From Euborellia annulipes (lineage: Eukaryota; Arthropoda; Insecta; Dermaptera; Anisolabididae), in the NCBI GenBank assembly GCA_023213315.1, contig JAKCPI010001711.1:186001-250000 (forward strand): a DNA stretch of 64,000 nt, read 5' to 3'. Position 1 is the stretch's first letter; the number at the start of each line of letters is the position of its first letter. The notes below the pieces were generated by a model. The model made no database searches. It was not told where the DNA came from and saw only the letters and a program-made list of their open reading frames with translations. Positions 1-11,853 of this stretch are shown here, piece after piece. Both the position numbers and the translations under genes were made by a program.

Positions 1-1990
1 TATTTGAAATTTTAAAAATTAAACCAGAGATAGTAGACAAAGAAAAAATCAAATATTATTCAATATTCTATCACTAAAAAATAATATCAAATAAAATTGA
101 AAGACACTAGATTTGTTTCAAGATATATTTTAAAATAATTCACTTTCATCAAAGGAGTATCATGTTTGCTTCTGATGATGACAGTAATGACGTAATAAAG
201 TGTATTAGCCTACTTCAAAAAAAAATAAAATAAAAAAAACATGAATTTATCAATATAATTTGATATTATTTTCAGTGATTTAATCAAGCAGAAAAAAACA
301 AAAGGGAAATAATTTTTACAAAGTAAAGGATTTGTTTAGAAAATGGGGGATGATTTTCTTTTAAAATTGTCAAATATAATACAAAAATTCTAAATTTAGT
401 GGCATAAATTTTGTTAGATCTCAGTAATTAACATCAATTTTCATTATTTATATTACGAATGTATTAAAAAAAATATTATTTATTTACAATAAATATGAAT
501 TGCGATATTCATAAGTCCTCTTATTTTATTCATTATTTTTATAGTTTTTTTTTGATCGATAAAAATTTGGATAAAATTTCTCTGAAGCTTTCATTTTTCA
601 TTAATAATTGATCTTTTCAGTTTATCACCTTGATTTGTATATAAACAATCACTCATTTATAGACTTTTTAAGGCTTAAAAAATAATTTTGATTTGAATCA
701 AGAAGGGCATTGAATGAGTGATTAAAAAATTTTTTATACAATTCAATTAAATAAACAGAGATTTTTTTATATATATTAATAAATAAAATCCTTCCCTCTT
801 CTCTATTTTAATCATAAAATAAAATTTGATTTTATTTAATATAAAATCACATTTCAAAAAAAATATTTTGTAACCTTGACAGATTTGTTCTAGGCTCATT
901 TGGCGAAGTTCAATCCGAAGGCCTTGTATGGTGAAACAAAAAAGAAAAAACAAAAAAAAACTACAGAAGACAATGGAGAATTATTAAAAAAAAAAATGAA
1001 ATAATAATTAATAATAAGATTATTCATATTAATAATTAATAAAATAAAGAGAAATTCCCTAAAATATTATCTTATATATATTTATATATTGAAAATATAT
1101 ACAGTGTGTTGAGAAAATAAAAAAAAAAGCAATAATTTATTCAAAGAAAGAAACTAATTTATTTTCATTGTTCTTATTTATAATTGTATTGCAAGAATTA
1201 AATAAAAATAAATAAATAAAACAGTGATTGTGATATGAATTTTAATTTTATAAAGGAAGGCAAGAAAGACAACCAAGAAGCAAGCAAGGCAGGAATATTA
1301 AAAAGATGATTATATGTTACAAAAGTATTTTTTTTTTTTTTTTTAAGAAAATGTATAGTGAAATAGACTTAATAATAAATCATTGTGGGTGATAATCATT
1401 TTTTACGCAATTCACAGTCAGTGTGCCATCATGTAGTGTTTAATAAAAATATTTATACAAATTGGATCACCATTTAACTGCTGCATCTATTAATTTTAAG
1501 TCTTTAGGTCATATAGACTTTCAAATAATTCAATTATCCAGTCATATTTATACCAATGGATTAATCAATTTGTATCTGGCTGGAAATGAAAACCCACATC
1601 TCTAGGCTTTTAAATTTATAAAAGTTCCGAATAAATATAAAAAATAAATTAAGAGTGTGAAACTGATTCTGCCCAGACTTTTTAAATAGTTAAGTATGTT
1701 CAGATGAAAAATCGATTCCACTCTCAATCTAAAAGAAAATTTTCTTTTATTTTTGAAAGAAAATTTCAAATATGTAATAGAAAATCGTCATCGAATATAT
1801 TTTTTTTTCTACTTATATTCTTAAACAAAAATTTAAATTATTAATAATTATTATCAAAACGTAGGCCGATTTTTATTTTGTGATTACAAACATTTTTTAT
1901 CACTAGCGGTTTCAGGAGGGAGGGGCCCGGGCTCACAGCTTTGGACAAAAAAAAAACAAAATAGTTATTATGAATTTTAATTATAGGCCT
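1..1990. other. AT-rich non-coding stretch
   Basis: No exon, RNA gene or recognised repeat family is visible. The sequence is homopolymer-rich (long A and T runs, poly-T near 1328-1345) and all frames are broken by frequent stops. A short GC-rich patch at about 1912-1935 (GGGAGGGGCCCGGGC) resembles other G/C patches in this window and is probably decayed repeat. Confidence 0.6.
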
Positions 1991-1997
1991 AGAAAAG

Positions 1998-2110
1998 TTC
2001 GAAGGAGGTATATAGCTGAATGTTGGTATTTAAAGTAGAAAAAAAAATAATCTGAAGATGGTCCCATATTTGACCGAAACGTCGGTCCTGGAAAATCATT
2101 TTTTTTCTAC
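1998..2110 (+). repeat. Single-arm relative of the foldback at 55.6 kb, with hammerhead-like core
   Basis: Begins with GAAGGAGGTATATAGCT, which also starts the left arm of the foldback at 55604. It carries CTGAAGA at 2052-2058, then GGTC and GACC as a possible stem, then GAAACGTC at 2076-2083. Only one arm is present, so this is a solo or truncated copy. The AATAAA and GGCTGC parts of the module are absent. Confidence 0.5.
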
Positions 2111-2869
2111 CAAAATTTTAAATATATACAAAAGTTTTTTATTAATTCCAATTTGAAATCCAGAACTAAAATTTATATATCATTATTACTCTCTCCTCCT
2201 TGAATGCGCCACTGGCTATACCAAAAATTTCGGGCCCTTACTTAATCAAATCCTGGTGCCGCGAGTGCTTTTTATTATAATAAAAATAATTTTGATAAAT
2301 AAAAGCTATATTTTTTTTTATTTGGCCGTCTCTGGCCATCCTGCCAGTTTCCACAAAAAAGTTTATAAAATACCTCAAAATTTGGAACAAAAAAGATTTT
2401 CCAAAATTAAATATCTCAAAAAAAATAAATACAAAATACAAACAATAAATTTAAGAAAATTTGAATGCCTAGTGATTGTGGTGAGAATATTAGGCTAAAA
2501 TTTATTTTTGGGATTATCCTACTTCCCAGAAAAAAATCCCCATAATTCACTAAAATTAAATAAAATATATTTAATTAGAAAAATATATTTTATTTATTAT
2601 TTTTTTTTTGCATTAATTTATTTATTATTATATTTCATTCATATAAATATATATACTTAACACTCTGTATATATATCTAAAATATTTATGTATATAGGAA
2701 ATATGTAAAATCATTTGCATTGTGTGAATCGAAATTTGTTATGTTAACAATGGTGCCATATTTACAAAAAAAAAAAAAAAGAAATTAAATGCTTAAAAAA
2801 AATTGGATTTGTTGTTGTCTCTGTTCAACAAATCCTTTTAAGAAAAAAAAGTGATGATGGATAAATGAT

Positions 2870-3170
2870 ATGTGTGGGTGTGTACAACTCTTGAACAATG
2901 TGTGAATGAATGTTAATATGTTCTTGTAAGTATGTATGTAAGTATGTTATGTATGTATGTAAGAGAAGATTATGAATCAATGTAAGAAAGTAAATGAAAT
3001 TCAAAACGCATAAATTTTTAATTTCAAGAAAGATAGGGTTTTTTTCGTTATGTTAAATTTTTTTTTTTGATGGCAGTATTTGAACTTCAATGTGGCTTTG
3101 TACATAATATATAAATATATATATATATATAAATATATAAATAAAATAAATATATATATAGAAAAAATGT
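2870..3170. repeat. Simple-sequence tract (GTAT/TA rich)
   Basis: Contains TG-rich sequence, GTATGTAA-type units (2926-2965), a poly-T run (about 3057-3069) and a TATATA/AAATA tract (3104-3165). The text around 2885-2940 (TGAACAATGTGTGAATGAATG) recurs at about 4468-4510 inside an R1 copy, so the two places share a duplicated segment. No gene. Confidence 0.6.
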
Positions 3171-3982
3171 TTTATTCTTTTATTTATTCTTATTTCCTTA
3201 TTCCTTTGTTTGATTTAGTTGCTCAGAAGTTAGAATAGAATGGATATATATAAATTAAAAAAGTTGGGAAAAATTTGAGACAGTTCGAAAAAAATTAAAC
3301 AAAAAAAAAAAAAAAAAATTTTACCTTGTGGATCATATCCTAGTTGCTGCTTTAGTCCTTTTCTCTTGTGAACGATTTCCATAAGAAAGTTTTGAATAGT
3401 ATTGCCTGAAGTTTTTTTTTTTTTTTTTTGAAAATTCAAAGTTGATTCTGAAATAAATAAAAAATAACAAATTAATATAATTTTTCTGACGATAGAAAAA
3501 TATAAAGGAAAATATCGCTTTAAAAAATAATCTAAAAATATCACAGGTAAGTTTTAAATAAAATTCTTTAATTCTCTAAGAAGTTTTCTACAATAATAAG
3601 GGTATTAGAAGTAAAGGGATGTGCGCTTAACTTTTAAGAGTAAAGTTAAATAAGAGAAAGTAAAACTCTGAGTAAAAAATATTTAAAGAAAAAAATGAAG
3701 AAAATGTATGTAGGAATAAAAGTAATTTAAAAAAAAAAAAAAAAAATATACAATATTTTAATTAATGTATAAGCATTTTTAATAAAACTTTTGTCTTTGA
3801 GAGGGTCCGTGCCCAATAGGGTCCCATAAGAAATTTTAAAAATATTTTTGTGTATGGAGGAGGGGGATCTTTAAAAATATGCCTCCCCTCCACCGAAAAA
3901 AATTATATATAGGCCTACACCTCTGCATTGGAGTACTTGTCTTTTGCTTCCGATACCTAAAGTAAGTAAAAATTTTTAATTT
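3171..3982. other. AT-rich stretch without genes
   Basis: Poly-A and poly-T runs at about 3299-3319 and 3413-3429. An open frame at 3230-3544 on the minus strand is an artefact of homopolymer runs. The last 190 bases hold a GC-richer patch (GGAGGAGGGGGATC) of the kind that recurs in the window. Confidence 0.5.
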
Positions 3983-4705
3983 AAAAATCTGGTGTGATGG
4001 TTGCACAGTACACAACTTTCTCTTATCTTCGGTAATCGAAAGTTTTGTTCTGTGCCTGTCACACCAGATTTTTTGTGTCGACATATGATTAGTTTACGTT
4101 AGTACATTCGAATATCAAGATGTAAAATTTATAAGTATGGGAAAATATTTATATTTTGTAGCCTTGGCAAATATTTCTTCTATCTTTCCTGTGAACTACA
4201 AGAGTAAAGTGGTTTTCAAAAGATTTCAATGAAAAAATGAGAATATAAATTTTAAAGAGCATCTAAAAAATAGGGGATTTTTGAATTTTAATCAAAATTG
4301 TTGAAGCAAATTTTGAGAAAATAGAAAAAAACTGAAAAAGTGCATCAGTAAAGTACTAGTACTCTTTGGCCGATTTTGTTCAAATACTTCGTGTCACTCT
4401 CTAGGAGGGAGTCTATCTTAAATATAAACTTTCAACCTCCTAGCTCTTTTCGTTCTTGAGATATTTTGTTCACTCTTGAACAATGTGTGAATGAATGTTA
4501 ATATGCTCTTGTAAGTATGTATTGTATGTTACACACACACACACACACCCACAGACACACACAAACCACTTTTTTGGATTCAGGGGAACTTAAAACGTGT
4601 ATATCCATCAAAATCTCGACAGAATTTTTGACAAGAACCCAAAACTTTCTCTCTCAATATATATATATAACATATAGCCTATACAAAGGTAAGAGAAAGT
4701 AAAAA
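3983..4705 (-). repeat. R1 interspersed repeat, near full length
   Basis: Reads in minus orientation. The palindromic 3' end lies at 3983-4074 (AATCTGGTGTGA ... CACACCAGATT). The internal body contains the landmarks AAGAGTAAAGTGG, TTTGGCCGATTTTG and CAAAATCTCGACA. The 5' end is GGTAAGAGAAAGT near 4688-4700. A CA microsatellite at about 4529-4566 sits at the place where other copies have a (TG)n tract, so the simple repeat is part of the element. No coding capacity is seen, so this looks like a non-autonomous element. Confidence 0.8.
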
Positions 4706-5870
4706 GATGGGGAGAGGATATTAGGAGTAGAGTAGAAGATTACGCGTAAAAATCCAATTCATTTATAAGAAAAAAGGGAATCGATGAAATATCATTTTAG
4801 CTCAAACATTTCGTGGACTATACGAGATAATTCATATGGCTACAATTATGAATTCCAATTAAATGAATGAATTCCAATTAAATTAGTTTATTATTTCTAT
4901 ATTTTTTCAAATCATTTATCATATTATTAGACTAATAATAGGTCATAACAAATTAAAAATAAAACAAAGGATAGATGAGCAGGTGTGGTTTTTGTACATT
5001 GACTTGGTCACATCAGTTGGTTTGTTTTTGCTTTTTTTTTTTTGTGTTAGTTATTTAATTAATTCAATCAACAAAAATAGTCGTGTGTATTTAATAAATA
5101 TTTTTTCAATATATTTCTTAATTAAATAATTGTATTTCCAGTCATTTATGTCGTCCCCAAATAATAAACAGGTGGCATTACCACGGATTTTTTTTTTTAC
5201 TGCACATATGACATTTATGTATAAATAAAAAAAAATAAAATAAAAAATAAACCAACTAATTTCCTGTGAAACGCTTTGGTTAAGATTTAACGGATGAAAA
5301 AAGATTTCAGGTTTTTAATTAAAGAATTTTAAGAATAGTCACGAATTTTATTTATTTTTTTTTAAGGGTGCCAATGATGCAAATAATTCATTTTATGGCG
5401 CTCCACTGGCGAACTTACAATTTGAAGGTGTTTAAAGCGGATTCCGATAGAATCAAATTAATATTTCTGTGAGAAAAATGAAAAAGTGAGAAATTACTGG
5501 CTGCCCAACGAAAAAGTCAGAAGAACGTTTTAAATAGGAATCGATTTTCGAAGTCAAAATGAACAAATAGCTCTTGAATTCGCCTAGCTTTTAGAGTAAA
5601 GATAAATCACTTTTAGGGTAAGAGAAAGTAAAAATCATTTAACGAGAATGTCCCTAAACGAAATCTTATGAAATGTCAATTTTTTAGATTCTATACTACC
5701 ATATCAAAATAATAAAAATAAAATAAATTTCTCTATATTGTTATCATGTCTATTTTTTTTGTTCTTTCTAATTCAACAAGTTGATCAAAATGAATTATTA
5801 ATGTCGAGAGGGAGGAGTGAGGAGTAAGAAAAAAAAAAGAAAATAATTCATAAAAAGTAAAGAGCTAGGC
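4706..5870. other. AT-rich stretch without genes
   Basis: No repeat family or exon recognised. Contains a GAATTCCAATTAAATGAAT direct duplication (about 4850-4880), poly-T at about 5031-5043 and A-rich runs. Confidence 0.5.
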
Positions 5871-6055
5871 GAGCCGTGGCGAGGGGCCCCCGGAGGGCTT
5901 CGAGTTGTAATTGCCGAGGCGGGCGCCCTTTGCGCCCTTTGGCTCGATGCTCCCGGGGGGGTCCTCTGCCCAGCGGGCGATTCTGTCCCTTTAACACCCA
6001 CCAGTACGGGCAAAAGGCCTATCTCTAGGCTCCGCGTCCAACAGAAACAATAGGA
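5871..6055. other. GC-rich CpG-containing island of unknown nature
   Basis: About 180 bases of strikingly GC-rich sequence (GAGGGGCCCCCGGAGGG, GGCGGGCGCCC, CCCGGGGGGG) in surroundings that are well over two-thirds AT. A 71-codon minus-strand frame crosses it (5798-6013) but its tail is poly-F/L from the AT flank and it has no recognisable domain. It could be a decayed high-copy repeat, a CpG-rich regulatory fragment or inserted foreign sequence. I could not match it to rRNA by eye. Confidence 0.35.
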
Positions 6056-6370
6056 AACTCATTTATTTATTCCTAGAATATAATTGAGTTATTTATCATT
6101 ATTTATTTATTTTTTTTTTTTTTAGGATTATGTTTAGATGCAAACCATCGCGTGACTTTATCATTCATTGCAAATGTAATTTAATTTAAGATATAGTGCA
6201 CTTTTTCAGGAAATAATAGTAGTGAATCCCACCTGTGGTGAGAGTTAGGCTCCGATTGAAAAAAACTTATTTTTACTAGATCGAATAATTTATTGTTATT
6301 ATATGTTTTAAATGTAAAGCGCTTGTTGTAAGGATTAATAGTTCGTTTTTGAGTTATAAAATTTATAAAC

Positions 6371-6452
6371 AAAAAATCTGATATGAATGATCGCTCAGCA
6401 TACAACTTTCTCGTTAATTGAAAGTTGTGTTCGGTGCTAGTCACATCAATTT
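6371..6452 (-). repeat. Diverged R1 terminal palindrome
   Basis: AAAAAATCTGATATGA ... TAGTCACATCAATTTTTT with the inner ACAACTTTCTCG and GAAAGTTGTGT arms of the R1 3' palindrome. It abuts the MITE starting at 6467. Confidence 0.55.
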
Positions 6453-6466
6453 TTTTTCTGTCAACA

Positions 6467-6716
6467 TATCGCCTGCTTAGAATCATAGTGGCGAAAGTTC
6501 GAAAATTCATTTTTTGAGTTACCACCCTGAAAGCCTACCAAAAGTTGTTAAAACGTCTTCTCTTTTGAGTGCCAAAGTGGCGAAAATATATTTCCATTCT
6601 TTGCTATTAATTCTTGCCTATTCAATTGTTGTCCGGTTATTTAATAAAACTTTCAAACGCCTTTTCTCAAATTGTTGAATTTCGGATTTTCGTCACTATG
6701 ATTCTCAGCAGGAGAT
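6467..6716. mobile_element. MITE T1 with ATCGCCTGCT TIRs
   Basis: Left end TATCGCCTGCTTAGAATCAT with AGTGGCGAAAG. Right end CTTTTCTCAAATTG ... CACTATGATTCTCAGCAGG is its inverted complement. The element is about 250 bp with no ORF. A second copy lies at 9327-9577 and a broken third at 27345. A TA target duplication is possible. The superfamily is not assigned. Confidence 0.75.
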
Positions 6717-6732
6717 AGAATAGTTTATATTT

Positions 6733-7035
6733 AGGCTCATACCAATTGAGCAAAAACGCTCTTGGACAAAACGTTTTTGACTAATCGTGCCTAAAACTGT
6801 TTTTTTTTTTTCAATGCTTTTCTGTCGGTCAACGCCACAAATGAGTAAACACAATTGATTATGATTCGACATCATTGAACAAAATGTTTTGCCATTAAGC
6901 GTTTTTGCTCAATGGCCGAACATTTTGTCTAATGCCAACGCACACCGATTAGGCAAAAACGCTCAATGACAAAACATTTTGTTCAATGCCAACGCACACC
7001 GATTGAGCATAAACATGTAAAACATGTGCCTAATT
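6733..7035. mobile_element. MITE T2 relative with AACGCACACC units
   Basis: Starts GGCTCATACCAATTGAGC. Contains repeated CAACGCACACCGATT units at about 6939 and 6988, and alternating AAAACGTTTT-like motifs. It belongs with the cleaner element at 12718-12968 (TIR GAACGCACACCAATTGAGC). The tandem internal TIR-like units suggest a rearranged or nested copy. Confidence 0.55.
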
Positions 7036-7257
7036 GGCAAAAAAAATATTTTTACCAGAAATCAGAAACGCGCCCACGCGCCTGCTATTAAGAAAAGACT
7101 AACAAACCTATCTTTAAGTTGAGCGGGTTGCCTTAAATGTTCAATTACACAGTCGGAAAGAAGTTTAGCCTAAATTAGCCTTTGAAATGATATTAATATA
7201 TCAGTAATTTTAATTTCTTCTGTATGTAACAGGCGGATGTATGGCTGTAGAGTAGAT

Positions 7258-7583
7258 GTTGAAAAAGGTAAAAAAAAAACAAGAAGAAAATGAAGCCAAT
7301 GTAATTTCTTTATTGATATTCAGCCCACCGCTAACGTTTCGATCCTAGGTTGTACCATCATCAGAGCTGGGGCTGTGTCAAAAAGGCATATATACTTTCC
7401 CCGATACGGGAGGGCATAAATCTCATTATTGCACATGAAGCCCTTTCGTTTCGGGAAAAGTATATATGCCTTTTTGACACAGCCCCAGCTCTGATGATGG
7501 CCCAAACCTAGAATCGAAACGTTAGCCGTGGGCTGAATATCAATAAAGAAATTACATTGACATGTTTTTTTTACCTTTTTCAA
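7258..7583. repeat. Foldback element F2 with paired hammerhead-like cores
   Basis: A near-perfect hairpin of about 325 bp: GTTGAAAAAGGTAAAAAA at the left and its complement at the right. Right arm (plus): CTGATGA 7491-7497 and GAAAC 7516-7520, followed by AATAAAG about 20 nt later. Left arm (minus): CTGATGA is the complement of 7358-7364 and GAAAC the complement of 7336-7340. An inner arm motif AAAAAGGCATATATAC recurs in inverted form. The 88-codon minus-strand frame over this element is a palindrome artefact. Confidence 0.75.
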
Positions 7584-7671
7584 CATTAAATTCTTCTATT
7601 TCTTAGTGCAGTTAAAGAAAATAAATTTATAATAGAATTGAAAGACAGTCTTAAAAATGGAGTCATATTTG

Positions 7672-8438
7672 AAAAATCTGGTGTGACTGGTCTCTTATCT
7701 TCGGTAATCGAAAGTTGTGTTCTGTGCTTGTCACACCAGATTTTTTGTGTCGACATCAATATGTAAAATTTTTAAGTATGAGAAAATATTTTGCCATGGC
7801 AACCATTTCTCCTATATTTCCTGTGAACTACAAGAGTAAAGTGGTCTTCAAACAATTTTGAGAGTAAAATGAGAAGTATATATTTTAAACAACATCTTAA
7901 ATATAATTGATTTTTGAATTTTAATCAAAATCATTAGAGCAAATTTTGAGAAAATAAATAAATAAATAAATAAATTTATTACGACCCGCTTAGAGGCACC
8001 AGTCCTCGGTGGCTAGGTCCAACAAACACAATACAAATTTAAATACAATAACAAATACAACAAAACAAAAGGAAAAAAAGAAAAAATAAATAAATAAATA
8101 GAAACACATGTCCATTAACAATCAACATGTTCATGCATTTCCATCGAAAGAAATAAAAAAAAAAACAATTATCAAAAAAATTCGGAAAAACTGAAAAAGT
8201 TAATCGGTAAAGTACTTGTACTTTTTCGCCGATTTTGTCCAAAAGCTTCGTGTCACCCCAAACCCTGAGATATTTTGTTCACAGACACACACACAGACCA
8301 TGTTGCAAAAACCACTTTTTTGAACTCAGGGGACCTCAAAACGTGTATATCCATCAAAATCTCGACAATGAATTTTTGACATGAATCTAATAGTTTCTCT
8401 CTATATATTAACATATATAGGTAAGAGAAAGTAAAAAG
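7672..8438 (-). repeat. R1 interspersed repeat, interrupted copy
   Basis: Palindromic end 7672-7746, body, then 5' end GGTAAGAGAAAGTAAAAAG at 8421-8438. The body is interrupted after GAGAAAAT (about 7956) by a retrotransposon tail and resumes at GGAAAAACTGAAAAAGT (about 8185). Confidence 0.8.
7957..8178 (-). mobile_element. 5'-truncated non-LTR retrotransposon or SINE 3' end inserted in R1
   Basis: Read on the minus strand it ends TAAGCGGGTCGTAATAAATT followed by a run of TTTA/ATTT units. A short tandem-repeat tail is typical of CR1/L2-like or related LINE 3' ends. The GC-richer part (about 7981-8025) contains GGCACCAGTCCTCGGTGG. No reverse transcriptase ORF is present, so the insertion is truncated or non-autonomous. 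Family assignment is inference. Confidence 0.5.
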
Positions 8439-8589
8439 GAAGCTATTAATATATAATTCGCATTAAAAAAATTTTTTTTTGATTAGCATTCTTCTTTTTG
8501 ATAACGGGTTATCGTCTAATAAAAATACTTATAAAAAAATGACTTGGCTTTTATTGACCCTATCTTTTTGAATAGAAGAAAATATTAAC

Positions 8590-8783
8590 TTTTTTTTTTT
8601 GTTTATCGTTGAATGTCCTTCTCGGCAATTTTTCATGTTTCTCTCGATGCAATCGCGACCTCGGGCCTTTGCTTCCTGCAAAAGCCTTTCTCTCTATCTC
8701 TCTCTTTCTCCTTTCTGAGCCCGTCTTTCTAGGCTTAATAATAAGGATGATAATGACTCGGTCTCTCTCTGCCTGGGACGATC

Positions 8784-8822
<39 letters not shown>

Positions 8823-9060
8823 TAGCTGCAGCAGCAGCGGGTAGGTAGCCCGACCGTCGGGGAACCCTATCATTAAACAAGTACGTGCTTTACTTGCAGA
8901 CGTGGACGTGCAGCCTCGAAACCCCCAACAACAACCACAGTAACAACAACAACAACAACAGACGATTGCAAGTTTGAGCTCCTGCTTCAGCGTCTCTCCA
9001 TTATATTTAGAGAGAGATATGGGTGGGCCACAGAGAGACCACAAAACGACTAAAGCTCCT
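8590..9060. other. Unique GC-richer segment with (ATG)n and AAC repeats
   Basis: Not part of any repeat family seen here. Contains a CT-rich tract, an ATG trinucleotide run at about 8782-8816, CAG/GCA units (8825-8840) and AAC units (8940-8960). A short candidate exon could follow TTTACTTGCAG at about 8899, but it reads only about 25 codons (Asn-rich) before a stop. The open frames on both strands are explained by the trinucleotide runs. It could be regulatory or a UTR. Confidence 0.35.
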
Positions 9061-9326
9061 GAACAACTATGGGATATACCAAGTCCAAAATCTTATTAGC
9101 TTGCAAAGATATAGGCCTATCTAGTAAGATGTGTGTCCGAATATTTATATAAGTCAGAAATCCAAGTGGTAATAATCGGAAAGTTTCATTCTTGTATTCA
9201 GCAGACAAGAAAATTTTTATTTATTTTCTAAACGTCAAAGTTTCATCCTTCATTAAGACATCGCATTTTAAGATTGCTCTTAGGTACAGTTTTATTCTTG
9301 TGTTTATTTTATAAATAACATCGATA

Positions 9327-9577
9327 TATCGCCTGCTAAGAATCATAGTGGCGAAAGTCAGAAAATTCAATTTTTGAGTTAAGCCCCCCAAAAGTTAAAA
9401 CCTCTTCTCTTTTGAGTGTCAAAGTGGCGAAAATATATTTCTATTCTTTGCTATTAATTCTGACCTATTCATTTGTTGCCCGCCTATTTAAATGTATATG
9501 TTTGTAAAACTTTCAAACGCCTTTTCTACAATTGTTGAGATTCGGACTTTCGCCACTATGATTCTCAGCAGGCGATA
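9327..9577. mobile_element. MITE T1, second copy
   Basis: TATCGCCTGCTAAGAATCAT at the left and ATGATTCTCAGCAGGCGATA at the right are inverted complements. The internal sequence matches the copy at 6467-6716 (for example TCTTTTGAGTGTCAAAGTGG). Confidence 0.8.
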
Positions 9578-9702
9578 TTACGAGTGATCAATACACTATT
9601 TATTTATTCTGCCAAAATCTTCATATTTCGTTAGATTAATAACAATTATAATATGATCAAATAAATAGCATTTGATGGCTATGAATATATTTGATAATTT
9701 TT

Positions 9703-9990
9703 GGTTCTGTCAAATAAAAAAGTCTTTATGTGCTTCTCTACTTCGGAGATATATTTAATGTCTCATCATCAGTCAGTAACGAAATATAGCAAAAAGGTAA
9801 TGATTGAATAGTAGGTAGAGCATATGTAGGCCTACATAAAAATTATAGGCCTCGAAGTAACCTTGAGAGAAAATATTCTCGCTATCTACCTATCTATCCT
9901 ATATTTTGATACGGACTGCTGATGAGACATTAAATATATCCCAAAACGTCTCCGGAGAAGCACATAAAGGCTTTTTATTTGGCTGAACCT
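9703..9990. repeat. Foldback element F3
   Basis: Arms TCAAATAAAAAAGTCTTTATG (left) and the complement with AAGGCTTTTTATTTGG (right), plus GTGCTTCTC/GAGAAGCAC and GAGATATATTTAATGTCTCAT. On the right arm CTGATGA is at 9919-9925 and CCAAAACGTC follows a TTAAATATAT spacer, so the second hammerhead box is degenerate (AAAA, not GAAA). The left copy has lost it. Confidence 0.65.
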
Positions 9991-11087
9991 GCCCTTATTA
10001 AAATCAAATATAATATGATCATTGTGACATAATAGTGCAATCAGATATCCAATTATTATGATTTGGCTTTTGATCGAATATTCAATAATCCTTAATTATA
10101 GATGAATCCCTACACCTTAATCTATAGTTTATTAAGAGAAAAATTTCAGCTAAAAATTGATATTCAGCTATTCTTTTGATGTTTTACGAATTATTTAAAA
10201 ATTTCTCCAAGTCATTTATTAATAAAATCATTTTCAGTTCAAAGTGTTGGGTTAAGTTAAACTGCCAAAAACGATTTTCCGAAGAGGGATATGAACAATT
10301 TTGTGAATGGAAGTCTAGGCATAAAAAAAAAGGTGCGGGATTATTATTATGTTGATAAAGGGCGGCTGTTCGATTGCCTTAGACAATTTCTATTACCTCC
10401 TGGGCGAAGGCATGGACAGACAGATGTACTCACTTCCGTAAAACATCGATCATCATTGCAAGAGAGAAAGAGATAGAGAGAAAAAAAAACAGCAAAAATA
10501 ACCGAAGAGAGACCAGAACCTGTTATTAGACCAAAGTGCAGTCAGAAAGAGAGAGGAGAGCTCCAGACCAACCGGTTCAGTTCATCTTCAACTTACATTC
10601 GTTATTTAAGACCCAAACGTTTTGACAGAATTTTCATTTCATATTTAAATTTTTCAGGTCTATTTATAATATATCTTTTTTTTTATCAAATTATCTATCT
10701 TAAAATTCGCTTAGGAAATTATAGATAAATATTTTAGAAATGGATTGTGTGTTTTATAATACAAATGTTATTTGTATCCTTGTTTGATATTAGTTTATAC
10801 AATCAATTATTTATCAAATTGTTCAGAACATGATAAGTCTGAAAAAGGGCTAGGGTCTAAATTCGAGCCTCTGGAAGCCTGCTTAGCATAGCAGTGAGAA
10901 ACGTTCCTCAATGTCAAGAGAATTGTTGTTTATAGGTTTCACTAGGTTTGCGAGTAGATGGCGCCATGGTCCAGCAATTTTATTTTTAGTATTATTAAAA
11001 CTTTTTCAACAAACCATTCATAATCATCAAGATGGGTAACAGAAAATGAATGAAAACTTTTAGATAGAAAATACAACACTTCTTTAA
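9991..11087. other. AT-rich stretch, no gene recognised
   Basis: Includes a purine-rich patch (GA-type, 10458-10560) and the unique sequence AGCTCCAGACCAACCGGTTC at about 10559. The short frames here have no domain or splice support. Confidence 0.5.
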
Positions 11088-11174
11088 AAAATCTCGACAT
11101 CGAATTTTTGACATGATCGATCGCAATACTTTCTCTCTCTATATATTTCATATATAGGGTAAGAGAAAGTAAAA
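11088..11174 (-). repeat. R1 5'-end fragment
   Basis: AAAATCTCGACATCGAATTT through TAGGGTAAGAGAAAGTAAAA. Only the terminal hairpin part of R1 is present. Confidence 0.7.
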
Positions 11175-11853
11175 GAGAGGGGATAAAAAATCGATTGAAG
11201 AAAAGTGGAATTTATAATTATTTTATTTTATTTTTGAATTTTATTTATTTATTTATTTAATTGTTAAAATAAAAAACTTTTTATTTCGATTTTATAGATT
11301 TTGTTATCTCGCTTTTAACATATGATATTCATTATTTTTAATTAATATTTATATTATGATTTGTTTAATGTCCCTCTCCCTCCCTTTTTTGAATAACCAC
11401 ATCCCCCCACCCAATCTAGCCCTCCCATTTTATTTTTTTGTCTTTTTGTTTATTTTACCTCCCCTAAATTAACCACCACACGTGACAAGAGCAAAAAAAA
11501 AAACATCCTGTATTTTTGTCTTTCTAAGCGACCTTAAAATTCAATTTTTATCTAAATTTCACGCCCCACAAAATTCATAGAAAAAAAGGAGAAATAATGA
11601 ATATGTGTTACCGGGAGAATGAGTGGGGACTGAAACGGAAGTAACCAAAAGAAACCATTTATTTATTTAATACTAAAGAAAATTAGCATGAAAATAAAGT
11701 CGACACTTTAGACAAGTGGTAAAGATATAGTCCTTAGAAGTATTATATTAAAATAACAAAAAAAAAAAATGACAATCTTTTTTATTTAAACCAGATAGGT
11801 CTATTTTAGAAAGATAAATTACAGTCCAAAAGTAGTCCAAAATGAAATGGCTT
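11175..11853. other. AT-rich stretch, no gene recognised
   Basis: TTTATTTATTT tract at about 11239-11262, a CCTCCC-rich patch at about 11370-11430 and A-rich runs. Nothing else can be supported. Confidence 0.5.

Noticed and set aside
8694..9044. 116-codon minus-strand frame with poly-His and poly-Cys
   Set aside because: Explained by ATG and AAC trinucleotide runs. The opposite strand is also open (poly-Asp), a microsatellite signature.
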